Positions 1 through 9,882 of a stretch of DNA of 28,254 nucleotides are shown in pieces. A program made the translations under genes and the position numbers. How positions within the stretch are numbered: position 1 is the first letter of the stretch; each line of letters opens with the position of its first letter. Source of the stretch: a virus; IMG/VR virus record IMGVR_UViG_3300032242_001654, positions 1-28,254 of that record. One strand, given 5' to 3'. The notes under the pieces are model-generated. The model saw nothing but the letters and a program-made list of their open reading frames with translations, ran no database searches and had not been told where the DNA came from.

Positions 1-3000
1 CCTATCGCAGGTACAGTTAAAATAGGTACCGAACTAATTTCATATGAAACTGTAAATCTTGAAACATATACTTTAAGTGGATTGTCAAGAGGATTGAATG
101 GTACTACAATTTGTAATCATTTGCCAGGTGAATTGGTTTACATTGACTTACCACCAGTACTAGTGGTATATGGTGCTCATGGTTATACTGAACCTCCTAA
201 GGTTACTGCATACATTGATATATCAATTTACCCAGCTCCTCGTACTCCTGCTGTATTTGCAGCAGTTATGAATGTAGATTCGGTATTAGAAATTCAAGTA
301 ATTAATCCAGGATCAGGGTATGCGGTGTTACCGACAATTGTTATTGACCCTGCCGAAACATATACTTTTGGTAGCGGCTCAGTTAACACCGTTCTTAACA
401 CGATTACATTAACAGCGCCAAACTTAGTTACTGGTGACCAGGTAAAATATGAAGTTGGTGTAGCTACAACTGCAATTGAACCTCTGGTTGATGGTGAATG
501 GTATTATGTAAACGTACTATCTAGTTCGCCAGTCACTACCATTGCATTGTATACAAGCTATGAAAATGCAGTAAATGACAATTTTAGAATTAATTTTGTT
601 AATACTGGTACTGGGTCTAGCCAATCATTGAACTTGGGTGCTAGAGCATACGCTATTACAAATTCGACTCCAGTAAGAGAAAATATTATTACCATGCGTT
701 TTGATAGAACCTCTTATGAGCCTCAGGTTGTTGAATGGGTACCTGAACAGTTCTATGGCGCTAGCTATGCTGGAAACTACAATCAGATTTCTAGTTCTTC
801 AATTCAGTTGGAAAGCACAAGTCCTCCGATTGGTTCTGTTCTTGCTAGTGGCCAAGGTGTTGGATTAGAAATTCAAGATGTTGAAAATCAAGTTATATAT
901 TCTTGGTCAGGGTTCCCCCGTAGAATAACAAACACCTATTCAGGTTCTAATACTATCAAGCTTGTTCCTTATGACGGTGGGGTTGGTGAACCTACAGCGT
1001 CAGGATCTACAATTGGTTTCTATATAGGGATGCCAATTAAAATTGACGGATCATCAATTGGTGGTATTATAACTGATGTAACTTATTATGTTCATAGCAT
1101 TGTAAGTGATGTATTGTTTACTATTTCTCAGACACCAACTGGAGCTGTGTACCCGTTAACTACAGCTACCGCAACTCTTGGTTCTGTACAATGTTACACC
1201 GCTCAGGTAATTAATCAAGCTATATTAACTGTAAACTATCCTGGTATACTTGATGTAACTTCTATAGAAGATTCAAATATTATTACAGTTCCTCTTAATC
1301 CTACTGGAACAGGCGGAACCAATGGTTTTTATGTTAATATGCCAGTATTCTTTACTGGTGAGGTGTATGGCGGAATAATTGCTAATGAAGTATATTATGT
1401 TCATACAATTTGCAGTTCACAGACATTTACGATATCAACTCAAACAGATCCAATTACATATACACTAGCCAGTACTAGTGCAAGTGGTAATTTAGTAACT
1501 CTAACGAATCAAACTATGGATTTGGTTGCAAATGATACTATCATATTTACCAACTTTGTTTTCACTAGTGGAAATTTTATTGTTGGTCAAACTTATACTA
1601 TTGTTTCTCTTGGTACTACAGACTTTACTACAATTGGTGCACCATTCAATGGAACAGGCGTTACGTTTACAGCAACAGGTGTTGGTACTGGAACTGGCTC
1701 AGCATCATCTAATGTTTTTGGTAATATTGTATCTGGTCAACTTTACTATGTGGCTAGCGTATCAGGTGCAAATAGCTTTAGCGTAAAAGCACAGATAAAT
1801 TCGTCACCGGTAACTTTAATTAATTCTGTTGGTACAGGTCTGGTTACTGCCCAATATACTACAGTTGATTTGGCAGCTAGCACTGGATCAATGACTATTA
1901 ACTGCAACTTGCCAATCAGTCCAGGTCAAATTACTGGTCAACAGTTTTCAATGTATACAACGTCAGGACAGTATCCAAATGTAAGTGGATCAGTCAGTAA
2001 TTTAATTACTAGAACTGTAACAAGATCATTAGCTGGTTCAAATAGATTACCTATTACTACAAATAGCGGTGGAGCATCAAACATCTATGTTAACATGCCA
2101 ATACAGTTTGCAACTGCAATTGGTGGATTAAGTGCAAGTCCTACAACATACTATGTAAAAGAAGTTGGTGCAACTACTTTCCCTGTAACATCTACCAGTG
2201 CTCCAAGCACAGTAGGTGTTGTAACAGGTACTATAGCTGGTTATGTATTAACTGTAACCGCAGTGACTTCGGGTTCTCTAGTAAATGGGGTAACTATTAC
2301 AGGTACAGGAATCGCAGCAGGAACTACGGTTATTACGCAATTGTCAGGTACGCTTGGTGGCATAGGAACTTATCAAGTAAGTGCTTCTCAAACTGTGGCG
2401 TCAACAGCAATCACTGCATCTACTAGTTATTTGACTATTCCAAATGCGTATTCAACTAACGTATTGTATTCAGGAATGCCTGTTATATTTGATACACTAA
2501 GCATAGGCGGAGTAGATTTAAATACCGAATATTATGTATTATCTATAATCAGTGCAACTCAGTTCTCTATCTCAACTATACCCGGCGGTGACGCTGTTAT
2601 CTTATCTACTGGTACTGGCAATTATATGCGTTGTACAGGTGAAGATTATATAACAGTTAGTGCCACTCAAGGTGGGGGAGTATTACCATTATACACTTCA
2701 GGTCTTGCTGTAAACTTTACTCAAAAAACTGGTACAGCACCTGTATTTGATGTAAGTTGGATATTAGGTGGATACAATGTTGTTATAACCAATCCTGGGT
2801 TAGGTTATGCAGTATCTAATACTATAACAATTCCTGGAACCTTAATTGGTGGAACTTCTAATAACAATTTAACAATAACTGTAAACAAACTTCAGGAGTA
2901 TGCAGTTAATCAAAGTTACGGAGCTGTAGCTGATGTTATTACAGCAGGAACCGTTCCTGATCAGCCAGTTAAATATTTCTTAAAAGCAGTTACGCCTAAT

Positions 3001-6000
3001 CAATTAGCAGTCTACAGTAATTCTCAATTAACTGTTCCAGTTAGTGGTATAAACTTCCCGTACGTTGGTACAACAGAAACAACAGTAACAGGTACACTTG
3101 CAACAAGTAATGTAGTAGTCGTAAATAGCACTACTGGATTTAACTTAAACGATCCTGTTGTGTTTACCGGTAATGTAAGCGGTGGATTAATATTAGGTCA
3201 AGTCTATTACATACTTACTGTGACTCCTAATTTAACTGTAAGCTTAAAGCCAGGCGATAGTTCAACTATAGTTACATTGTCAACTGTCCCGTTTCAAAAT
3301 TTTACAATGGCTACGTTAGGCGATTATGCATTCTTACCTGAACCAGTGCCCTTCAATCAGAGCATAGTTAAATTCAATAATAAAGTCTATGCTTGTGTGG
3401 TAAGTAACAATGACGCAGAATTTGTATTAGGTAAGTGGGCACTACTAAACAGTAGCGACCGTAGATTAAATGCACTAGACAGAATTGTAGGATATTATGC
3501 ACCTACTGTGAATATGCCTGGAGCAATAACTAAGTTAGGGCAAACCTTATCATATGATATAATCACATATGATAGCTATCCATATAATGATGTTATGTCA
3601 TTGAATATAGATTTGTCACAGTTATTAACTGGTACAACTTATCCAAATAGTACATACTATGGTGACAGCTTTAATCCTAATCTAAATTTTGTATTAGATA
3701 CAGAACTGAGTAGTCCTTCATTTACTAGCACAGAAAATACAGTGTACGATGTAGAAGGTGCACCATTTACATTTGGATATGCCCCTGAAGAATTAGTCGC
3801 AGGATTAATTACTGATAATTTAACCTTTTTAGCTACTACTAGACCAGGTATAGATTGGTCTGTTCCTGAGTATCAAAACAACGGCTTTAATGTTGTTAGT
3901 GTGGAAATACCACAGAGTTCCCCTACACAAACTGTGTATAGTTTTGCTGATTTGGTTCAAGTACCAGCACAACTTAAAGTGTTTGTCATAAATCCTACTT
4001 CAATGGTAAGTGTATCTACATATGATGTTCAAAACTATACAGTTGATTGGGTCAACAGTACAATCACACTAAATAGCCCTCTAGCATCAGGTAATATATT
4101 AAGAATTGATGTATATGAGACTGGTAATGGTTATCAATTAGATAGGTCTAACACTATCATTAGTCCTTTGCGTGATAATACAGTAACAGTATTGCAAGAA
4201 ATATACTTGGATTCTAAATATGCAGGCACTATTAACGATGGTAATGGTTTAGTAGTGCCGTATACCCAATCTCAAAATGTAGAAGTTGTTGCAACTGAAA
4301 GTGATGTAAATCTATTATATTGTGCGAATGTTGACCAATTTGTTCTGAATAACCCTATAACATTCCAAGGTAACACTTTTGGTAATATTCAAGCAAACAC
4401 CACATACTATGTAAAAACTATTGACTTGGCTACATTGTCAATAACTGTATCTCTGTATTATGATATTATTAATGGTACAGCAGGCCCTGAATTTACATTA
4501 TCAACGGCAACTGGTTCAATGGAAGCTGTTATAAATGTGGGATCGGAAGAGCTTTATACTCCACCATTAGTAATGGTAAATGGTAATGAGTTAGCATTAG
4601 GAGCATACGGTCAGGTTACTCAGCTAAATGGTGATTCAATAGTTGCAGGTAATTTCATTGTAGGAAAAACTTATATTATAGTATCAGTTGGGACTACTAA
4701 TTTTGTTGCATCAGGCGCGGCATCCAACACAGTTGGTATAACATTCGTGGCAACCAATACAGGATCAGGTACTGGTACAGCAGCCAAGTATACTATAACT
4801 TGTACTAATACTGGAGTATTAAATGTTAATGATACTATAGTATTTTCTAATGAAATATTTGGTTCAGTGATTCAACCATTAACAACATATTATGTCAAAA
4901 CAATATGGAATGCTAATGAGTTTACGATTTCAACAACTCTTGGTGGCTTGACTTTAGCTTTAACTTCGGCTACAGGATTGGCAACATTTGTTACTAACGA
5001 ATATACAGTTGGTAGAGTTGCCGATAGTAATTTAGCTAAGCTAGTATTTGCTAACCAATATGACACTGCTACGGATTATATTTCATACACCGTATTAGGA
5101 CAAACAGAGCCAACTCAGTATGGTTATACTATACCTGAAACCCAAGTGTTTAGTGGAACTGGATTTAATTCTGTCTTTAATCTATATAATTATGTTGGTG
5201 GAGAAAATGTAACTAACGCAATTGTAGAAATTAACGGACTTAGACAGACTAGTAGTTCATATACTATTAATCCTACAACTAATCAAATTACGTTTACTTC
5301 TCCCCCTGCAGGAGGTAGTACTATAGCGGTTACTACATACAACTTGACCGATAATCAATATTTACATACTCAATATGGCATAACTAATGCTGTTAATAAC
5401 GTGGTATCTCCTATTGCTAATATTAGTAGAAATATTACTACTCCTATATTTACAACTTCAACCGCTACACAAGCAGGAACTAATTATATTACATGTTTGT
5501 CTACCACTGGATTTGTAGTTGGTGCTACAGTTACATTTACAGGCAATGCTAGTTACGGTAATCTTAACGTATCAGGTACTGTTTACTTTGTTGCATCTAT
5601 AGTTAGTCCAACTCAGTTCACTATTAAGGATCAATATGGAACAACAATCGTATTAACTACAGCGAGTGGTTTCTTATTGGGCACATATGTAGGTGGTCAA
5701 CCTGCTGTTCGGGTTACAACCAGCATTAATCATGGATTTGCAAATAATGATATTGTTAGAATCGCTGATACAGTTGGAAGTGTTGGATTAAACAATCAAA
5801 TATTCTATGCAAGAGTCATTAGTAATACAATATTTGATTTGTATACCAAGCAAATTAATTTCTCAGTAGGAGCAATTAATTATCCTCTAGTTGCAACTGA
5901 GGCTTATATCAGTGGCGGTTTTACTTGGATTAATGGAACATTTATACTAACTACTACATTAGCTAGTGCGACTTCTGGTGTAACTAATATCATAACCGTA

Positions 6001-6447
6001 GCGTCTACTAGTGAATTAGTGGTAGATACCCCTATACTATTCAGACAAGTAGGAATACCAATTGGAAGTGTTTCAGCAGGTGGTATGGTAGTAGGAGCTA
6101 TATATTATGTAAAAGAAATATTAAGCCCGACAGAATTTACTATATCCGCTACCTTAGGTGGGTCATTATTTGGATTAAGTACCAGTTCAGTTACTATTAA
6201 CGTAACAGAGTTCCAACAAATTGATGTTGATAGACTTTGGGTAACAGTAAATGGATATAGAGTAGCATCTTCATCTTTATATTTGAACCCAGGAAATGAG
6301 CTAAGTATTCTTACTAAGGTTGAGGCAAACCAAGAAGTGATAATTACTAATATGATACCAAACGCTACACCTAATAAACTGAAGTACTTGTTAAATGTAA
6401 ACCAGTTAAATTACGGGTCTGTTTATAGAGGAACTACGCAATCATGA
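1..6447 (+). CDS. Giant repeat-built phage structural (tail/baseplate-type) protein, 5'-partial
   Basis: The frame is open from base 1, so the N-terminus lies outside the window; at least 2148 residues are present. It begins with a LSGLSRG-type module (about residues 9-32) also found in the next gene. About eleven divergent copies of a 70-100 residue module follow, each with a core like YYVKxI-S-x-T-x-FTIS followed by a LxTATG-like strand (YYV cores near residues 167, 361, 464, 582, 717, 843, 1068, 1468, 1629, 1861 and 2034). A GNFIVGxTYxIVSxGTT segment occurs twice, near 515 and 1550. An APEELV segment near 1260 and a region near 1720 reading IVEINGLRQ then [10 protein letters not shown] resemble modules of large T4-like marine phage tail proteins. 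No enzyme motif is visible. Virion role is inferred from composition, repeats and neighbours; exact location in the particle is unknown. A TTG at 82 is not a believable start because the frame continues upstream. Confidence 0.85.
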   Translation, partial: PIAGTVKIGTELISYETVNLETYTLSGLSRGLNGTTICNHLPGELVYIDLPPVLVVYGAHGYTEPPKVTAYIDISIYPAPRTPAVFAAVMNVDSVLEIQVINPGSGYAVLPTIVIDPAETYTFGSGSVNTVLNTITLTAPNLVTGDQVKYEVGVATTAIEPLVDGEWYYVNVLSSSPVTTIALYTSYENAVNDNFRINFVNTGTGSSQSLNLGARAYAITNSTPVRENIITMRFDRTSYEPQVVEWVPEQFYGASYAGNYNQISSSSIQLESTSPPIGSVLASGQGVGLEIQDVENQVIYSWSGFPRRITNTYSGSNTIKLVPYDGGVGEPTASGSTIGFYIGMPIKIDGSSIGGIITDVTYYVHSIVSDVLFTISQTPTGAVYPLTTATATLGSVQCYTAQVINQAILTVNYPGILDVTSIEDSNIITVPLNPTGTGGTNGFYVNMPVFFTGEVYGGIIANEVYYVHTICSSQTFTISTQTDPITYTLASTSASGNLVTLTNQTMDLVANDTIIFTNFVFTSGNFIVGQTYTIVSLGTTDFTTIGAPFNGTGVTFTATGVGTGTGSASSNVFGNIVSGQLYYVASVSGANSFSVKAQINSSPVTLINSVGTGLVTAQYTTVDLAASTGSMTINCNLPISPGQITGQQFSMYTTSGQYPNVSGSVSNLITRTVTRSLAGSNRLPITTNSGGASNIYVNMPIQFATAIGGLSASPTTYYVKEVGATTFPVTSTSAPSTVGVVTGTIAGYVLTVTAVTSGSLVNGVTITGTGIAAGTTVITQLSGTLGGIGTYQVSASQTVASTAITASTSYLTIPNAYSTNVLYSGMPVIFDTLSIGGVDLNTEYYVLSIISATQFSISTIPGGDAVILSTGTGNYMRCTGEDYITVSATQGGGVLPLYTSGLAVNFTQKTGTAPVFDVSWILGGYNVVITNPGLGYAVSNTITIPGTLIGGTSNNNLTITVNKLQEYAVNQSYGAVADVITAGTVPDQPVKYFLKAVTPNQLAVYSNSQLTVPVSGINFPYVGTTETTVTGTLATSNVVVVNSTTGFNLNDPVVFTGNVSGGLILGQVYYILTVTPNLTVSLKPGDSSTIVTLSTVPFQNFTMATLGDYAFLPEPVPFNQSIVKFNNKVYACVVSNNDAEFVLGKWALLNSSDRRLNALDRIVGYYAPTVNMPGAITKLGQTLSYDIITYDSYPYNDVMSLNIDLSQLLTGTTYPNSTYYGDSFNPNLNFVLDTELSSPSFTSTENTVYDVEGAPFTFGYAPEELVAGLITDNLTFLATTRPGIDWSVPEYQNNGFNVVSVEIPQSSPTQTVYSFADLVQVPAQLKVFVINPTSMVSVSTYDVQNYTVDWVNSTITLNSPLASGNILRIDVYETGNGYQLDRSNTIISPLRDNTVTVLQEIYLDSKYAGTINDGNGLVVPYTQSQNVEVVATESDVNLLYCANVDQFVLNNPITFQGNTFGNIQANTTYYVKTIDLATLSITVSLYYDIINGTAGPEFTLSTATGSMEAVINVGSEELYTPPLVMVNGNELALGAYGQVTQLNGDSIVAGNFIVGKTYIIVSVGTTNFVASGAASNTVGITFVATNTGSGTGTAAKYTITCTNTGVLNVNDTIVFSNEIFGSVIQPLTTYYVKTIWNANEFTISTTLGGLTLALTSATGLATFVTNEYTVGRVADSNLAKLVFANQYDTATDYISYTVLGQTEPTQYGYTIPETQVFSGTGFNSVFNLYNYVGGENVTNAIVEINGLRQTSSSYTINPTTNQITFTSPPAGGSTIAVTTYNLTDNQYLHTQYGITNAVNNVVSPIANISRNITTPIFTTSTATQAGTNYITCLSTTGFVVGATVTFTGNASYGNLNVSGTVYFVASIVSPTQFTIKDQYGTTIVLTTASGFLLGTYVGGQPAVRVTTSINHGFANNDIVRIADTVGSVGLNNQIFYARVISNTIFDLYTKQINFSVGAINYPLVATEAYISGGFTWINGTFILTTTLASATSGVTNIITVASTSELVVDTPILFRQVGIPIGSVSAGGMVVGAIYYVKEILSPTEFTISATLGGSLFGLSTSSVTINVTEFQQIDVDRLWVTVNGYRVASSSLYLNPGNELSILTKVEANQEVIITNMIPNATPNKLKYLLNVNQLNYGSVYRGTTQS

Positions 6448-7814
6448 GTCAAAATTTAGTTTCTTCTTCTACTACTTGGTTAACTGAACCATTGACTATT
6501 ACTGATAATACCATTTATGTAGCCTCAGTTAATAATATCACTAATACCACGGTACAAAACGTAACGGCACCTGTAGCGGTTTCAGGAGTAATGAGTATTG
6601 GGTTAAATGCCGATAAAAATTCTATTGTTAATATTGTAGTTTATAATAACACTACCAGTGCAATAATTTCAAGTTCACATTACAGCATAGTGATAGAAAA
6701 CACAGCTCCTATATTAAAAATAACAACAGGTGCTTGGGTCGCAACGGGGAATTCTTTAACTATTACTACTATAAATGGTAATTTAATTTATATCAATGGT
6801 GAACAGATAAAATTTAGTTCAGTGAATACTACGGATAACACGTTGAGTGGTTTATCTCGTGGGCAGTATGGAACCGGAGTACAGGATTTAATACCACTGT
6901 ATACTGAAGTTTGGGGCCTGTTACTAAAAAATAAAATGAATAATGCAGGATACGTGCATACTTGGAACAGTTATAACTATAATACGACCTTAGGAGATCC
7001 TCTGCAAATTAGTACTACCCCTGAGGCTCTATTTTTAACTAACAACAAGTATATAGCACCCTTTCCTGTTATATCACCTTTCCCACAAACCACAACTTCT
7101 ACTACTACAATTGCTCCTCCTACAAGCACTACTAGTACAACATCAACTTCAACGTCTACTACATCAACCACTTCAACATCAACTTCAACATCTACTACAT
7201 CAACATCAACAACAAGTACATCAACATCAACAACATCAACCACTACTTCAGGACCAACAACTACGACTACATCTACAACAGCAGCACCTACTACATCAAC
7301 CACATCTACTTCTACATCAACCACATCTACCTCAACCTCAACAACGTCTACATCTACGACGACCGCAGCAGGCCCAAGTCTAGTGTTTAATAATAGTGAT
7401 CCGTTTGATTATGTTAATGATTTGCCTGGATCTTTATCTGTGTCTACTGATTGGATTTTTGATGCCGACGGTAATGTAAATGGTACAAGTTCTTTTGATA
7501 CAGCGCAGCTTTCAGGACCAACTCAATATCTAAGCCCTGTCACCGCTGGTGCAGGATCAGGATATGAAATAAAGGTTACTCTTACTAATGGTGTGTCTAT
7601 CCCATCAGTATTTAGGATAAATGGAGTAACTATTGGAAATGGCGGCACATCGGCATACTATGGATTAACCAGCGGTATTACTATAAATTATACATTAAGT
7701 GATCCTAGTAATATTGGGTTTACTAGAACCGCTACCGGTACAGTCTATGTTAGAAATACCTCTACACTCACTGAGATATCTAGAGCATTTACCATAGTAT
7801 TGAACTCTGCTTAA
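6444..7814 (+). CDS. Fibre-like virion protein with long Thr/Ser mucin-like linker
   Basis: The ATG overlaps the previous stop (ATGA), implying translational coupling. The protein has 456 residues in three parts. Residues 1-213 contain an INGEQIKF then [12 protein letters not shown] module related to the start of the upstream giant protein. Residues about 214-310 are almost only Thr and Ser, with rare Pro, Ala and Gly. Residues about 311-456 form a beta-rich domain ([47 protein letters not shown]) that is duplicated at the C-terminus of the gene ending at 12042. The linker is encoded by ACA/TCA/ACT/TCT-rich, slippage-prone DNA at 7085-7374. The Thr/Ser tract could be an extended stalk and a possible O-glycosylation target. 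A fibre or decoration role is inferred from domain style and context. Confidence 0.85.
   Translation: MSQNLVSSSTTWLTEPLTITDNTIYVASVNNITNTTVQNVTAPVAVSGVMSIGLNADKNSIVNIVVYNNTTSAIISSSHYSIVIENTAPILKITTGAWVATGNSLTITTINGNLIYINGEQIKFSSVNTTDNTLSGLSRGQYGTGVQDLIPLYTEVWGLLLKNKMNNAGYVHTWNSYNYNTTLGDPLQISTTPEALFLTNNKYIAPFPVISPFPQTTTSTTTIAPPTSTTSTTSTSTSTTSTTSTSTSTSTTSTSTTSTSTSTTSTTTSGPTTTTTSTTAAPTTSTTSTSTSTTSTSTSTTSTSTTTAAGPSLVFNNSDPFDYVNDLPGSLSVSTDWIFDADGNVNGTSSFDTAQLSGPTQYLSPVTAGAGSGYEIKVTLTNGVSIPSVFRINGVTIGNGGTSAYYGLTSGITINYTLSDPSNIGFTRTATGTVYVRNTSTLTEISRAFTIVLNSA
7085..7374 (+). repeat. Low-complexity Thr/Ser codon tract (mucin-like linker)
   Basis: About 290 bases made almost entirely of ACA, ACT, TCA and TCT codons with ACATCAACN-like internal periodicity. 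It encodes the Thr/Ser linker of the surrounding gene. Shorter, more Thr-pure tracts occur at about 10820-10945, 11445-11600, 13068-13118 and 13746-13785 in the two later fibre genes. Confidence 0.85.
7382..7814 (+). repeat. Duplicated C-terminal fibre domain, copy 1
   Basis: Encodes the approximately 145-residue C-terminal domain that recurs at 11611-12042. The two copies align end to end in protein, and a 39-base stretch (7647-7685 versus 11875-11913) is identical in DNA. This points to recent domain copying or gene conversion between fibre genes. Confidence 0.85.
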
Positions 7815-7839
7815 AATGCTAAATGGATACTCTCACAAT

Positions 7840-7848
7840 GATAAATAA
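7840..7848 (+). promoter_or_regulatory. Candidate T4-type late promoter box (GATAAATAA)
   Basis: Contains ATAAATA, the core of the T4 late promoter TATAAATA. If its first base is at -13, as in T4, transcription would start at 7853, exactly the A of an in-frame ATG. It could equally serve the gene starting at 7999. Confidence 0.4.
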
Positions 7849-7852
7849 TAAT

Positions 7853-7999
7853 ATGAATAACCAACAGAATCAAAAACCTGCTGAAGATAAGACGGAAAAA
7901 CGTCCTAATGAATTGGGAGGATTTTATTTTTCTTCTCATTTAAAAATTCACGATCCCAATACTAAAGAAGTATTGGTGAAAATTAGGGGCGACCAATAA
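7853..7999 (+). CDS. Small protein paralogous to the N-terminus of the next gene
   Basis: A 48-residue reading frame fills the gap between two structural genes; in-frame ATGs at 7838 and 7823 would give up to 58 residues. The 7853 start fits a leaderless transcript from the box at 7840, but no Shine-Dalgarno site is visible, so the start is uncertain. The stop TAA shares its last base with the next ATG (TAATG). The C-terminal half (HLKIHDPNTKEVLVKIRG) closely matches residues 14-30 of the next protein (FLKIYDPNNGEVFVDKKN), so the two share a short module. It may be an independent small virion protein or a remnant of a duplicated gene. No function is assigned. Confidence 0.6.
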   Translation: MNNQQNQKPAEDKTEKRPNELGGFYFSSHLKIHDPNTKEVLVKIRGDQ

Positions 8000-8619
8000 T
8001 GTCTATTATTAACTTATCTTATAAAATTGAAGGGTTCCTAAAGATTTATGACCCCAATAATGGCGAAGTATTCGTAGACAAGAAAAATGCCATTAATTAC
8101 GAAAACATGTCTGATGCTATAGCACTAACCTTAAGTGATCGAGGTTATGGACAGATTTATCAAATGGCATTTGGTAATGGTGGCGCCACAGTAGACAATA
8201 CAGGCATAATAATATATCTGCCTCCTAACACTACTGGTATTACAGCATCACTTTATAACCAAACCTATGCTAAGATTGTTGATGATAATAGTGTGTTTAA
8301 TCTAGATCCAACTAGAAATAAAATGTCTGTATTCCATACTGCAGGTAGTGTGTATTCAGATATTCTTGTACAGTGTTTATTAGATTATGGCGAGCCTGCA
8401 GGTCAAGCAGCATTTGATAACAGCACACAAACAGATGGTGAATATGTTTTTGATGAGTTGGGCTTATTGGCTAATTATGGTACTGAAGATAATGGTACAG
8501 TAATAACTAGATTGTTAACTCATGTTATTTTTCACCCTGTTCAAAAGAGTTTGAATAGACAAATTCAAATAGACTACACAGTTAGGATTCAATCACTAAC
8601 TAATCAAGTGACAATTTAA
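7999..8619 (+). CDS. Phage virion-type protein of unknown role
   Basis: This 206-residue protein overlaps the preceding stop by one base. It opens with the KIYDPNNGEVFV module shared with the small upstream protein, then has mixed alpha/beta-looking sequence with GQIYQMAFGNGG near residue 55, an FDELGL motif near 150 and LLTHVIFHPVQKSLNR near 173. These patterns resemble conserved structural proteins of T4-like environmental phages, but I cannot name the family. There is no signal peptide or membrane segment. Its place between fibre-type genes suggests a tail, neck or fibre-attachment role (inference). Confidence 0.8.
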   Translation: MSIINLSYKIEGFLKIYDPNNGEVFVDKKNAINYENMSDAIALTLSDRGYGQIYQMAFGNGGATVDNTGIIIYLPPNTTGITASLYNQTYAKIVDDNSVFNLDPTRNKMSVFHTAGSVYSDILVQCLLDYGEPAGQAAFDNSTQTDGEYVFDELGLLANYGTEDNGTVITRLLTHVIFHPVQKSLNRQIQIDYTVRIQSLTNQVTI

Positions 8620-8628
8620 GATAAATAT
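8620..8628 (+). promoter_or_regulatory. Candidate late promoter box (GATAAATAT)
   Basis: An ATAAATA core directly after the stop at 8619. A start site about 13 bases on (8633) would leave a short leader containing GGAG at 8637-8640 and the ATG at 8650. Confidence 0.5.
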
Positions 8629-8649
8629 AGAATACCGGAGTAATTGAAA

Positions 8650-9873
8650 ATGGCATATACGATTGTAAAAAGTGATGGAACTGTATTAACTACCATTGCA
8701 GATGGAACGATTAATACTACTAGTACCTCACTTGGCTTACCAGGTAAAAATTATGCTGGTTATGGACAGCCAATGGACACTAACATGGTGCATCAGCTAG
8801 AAAGCTATGCTAACACTAGTCCACCAGCTAATCCATTGCGTGGTCAATTATGGTACAACATCAGTAATGGTATACTGTATGTTTGCCCAACAGACGGTGA
8901 AACAAATGGCTCTAATTGGTCAGCTATTACTCTTACCGCAGCAGGCGGCGTAACTACATTTGGCAATATCGCAGTTACAGGTAACATTACATGTAATAAC
9001 ATTGTAGCTACAAACAATTCTAACGCCAACGCAATTACTGTATCGTATCTAACAGTTACTAGTAACGCTAACATAGCAACAGGTAATATTACTTTAGCCA
9101 ACATAACAACACTAAGAACAACTACCATCACTACAGGCGCAAATGCAAATGCCGGTACACTAACAGGTACATTTACTATTAATGGTACAGGTGGTGCTGC
9201 AGGCGATGCTATGATATTCCAAACTGGTGGAATTAATATTCCTAATACAGGTGGTTCTAATTTATATGGCATTAAATGCGACAGATACATGTATGCAAAT
9301 GGTACTCCTATTAACTTTGGTGGCACATACGGTGATAGTAACGTGGCTGCATTTTTACCCACATACAATGGTAATATTTTAGCAAACGTGGTCCAATTGA
9401 AAACATTGTCAACCGGGGCTAATACAACAGCAGGTAATATAACTGGTAACTTTACACTAACAGCAGGATCTAGGCTAAATGCTACTTATGCTGACTTGGC
9501 TGAGCGTTTTGAAGCCGATACTTCATATGATTCAGGTACGGTAGTAGAACTAGGTGGCGACAAAGAAATTACTGCGGTTAAATACGAATTAAGTGAAGAT
9601 GTGTTTGGTGTTATTTCTGATTCGGCTGCATATCTAATGAATTCAGGTGCAGGATCAGACTCTACTCATCCGCCTGTTGCGGTATCAGGCAGAGTTCCTG
9701 TTAAAGTAGTAGGTCTAGTTAAAAAAGGTCAGCGACTAGTTAGTGCTGGTTCAGGATATGCAAGGGCCGCTAAACCAGGCGAGGCAACGGAATTTAACAC
9801 AATAGGCAGAGCATTAGCTGATAAAGACACAACAGGTGAAGGCACGGTCGAGGCAGTGGTTATAATTAGATAG
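8650..9873 (+). CDS. Tail-fibre-like protein with peptidase G2-like C-terminal domain
   Basis: The ATG at 8650 is preferred over a TTG at 8644 because GGAG (8637-8640) lies nine bases upstream; this gives 407 residues. Residues 1-95 (IVKSDGTVLTTIADGTINT, GKNYAGYGQPMD, NPLRGQLWYN) match a common N-terminal module of T4-like marine phage fibre proteins. The middle (about 100-270) is a low-complexity Asn/Thr/Ala-rich beta-repeat region. From about 272 the sequence YADLAERFEAD, then VFGVISDSAAYLMN and PVAVSGRVPVKVVG, resembles the peptidase G2 / intramolecular-chaperone C-terminal domain of phage appendage proteins, which in known cases releases itself by autoproteolysis. Family assignment is from memory and moderate; self-cleavage here is inference. 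Confidence 0.8.
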   Translation: MAYTIVKSDGTVLTTIADGTINTTSTSLGLPGKNYAGYGQPMDTNMVHQLESYANTSPPANPLRGQLWYNISNGILYVCPTDGETNGSNWSAITLTAAGGVTTFGNIAVTGNITCNNIVATNNSNANAITVSYLTVTSNANIATGNITLANITTLRTTTITTGANANAGTLTGTFTINGTGGAAGDAMIFQTGGINIPNTGGSNLYGIKCDRYMYANGTPINFGGTYGDSNVAAFLPTYNGNILANVVQLKTLSTGANTTAGNITGNFTLTAGSRLNATYADLAERFEADTSYDSGTVVELGGDKEITAVKYELSEDVFGVISDSAAYLMNSGAGSDSTHPPVAVSGRVPVKVVGLVKKGQRLVSAGSGYARAAKPGEATEFNTIGRALADKDTTGEGTVEAVVIIR

Positions 9874-9882
9874 GGCTAACCT

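Noticed and set aside
7085-7374. A CRISPR-like or satellite repeat array
   Set aside because: There are no constant repeats with unique spacers; the periodicity is simple Thr/Ser codon repetition inside a gene.
6977-7383. Other-frame products rich in Val/Asp (minus strand) and Leu/Gln/His (plus strand)
   Set aside because: Shadows of the Thr/Ser codon tract; low-complexity codon repeats stay open in several frames.
8844-9368. A 174-residue minus-strand open frame
   Set aside because: Opposite a well-supported fibre gene with an N-terminal and C-terminal phage domain; no ribosome site and unlikely composition.
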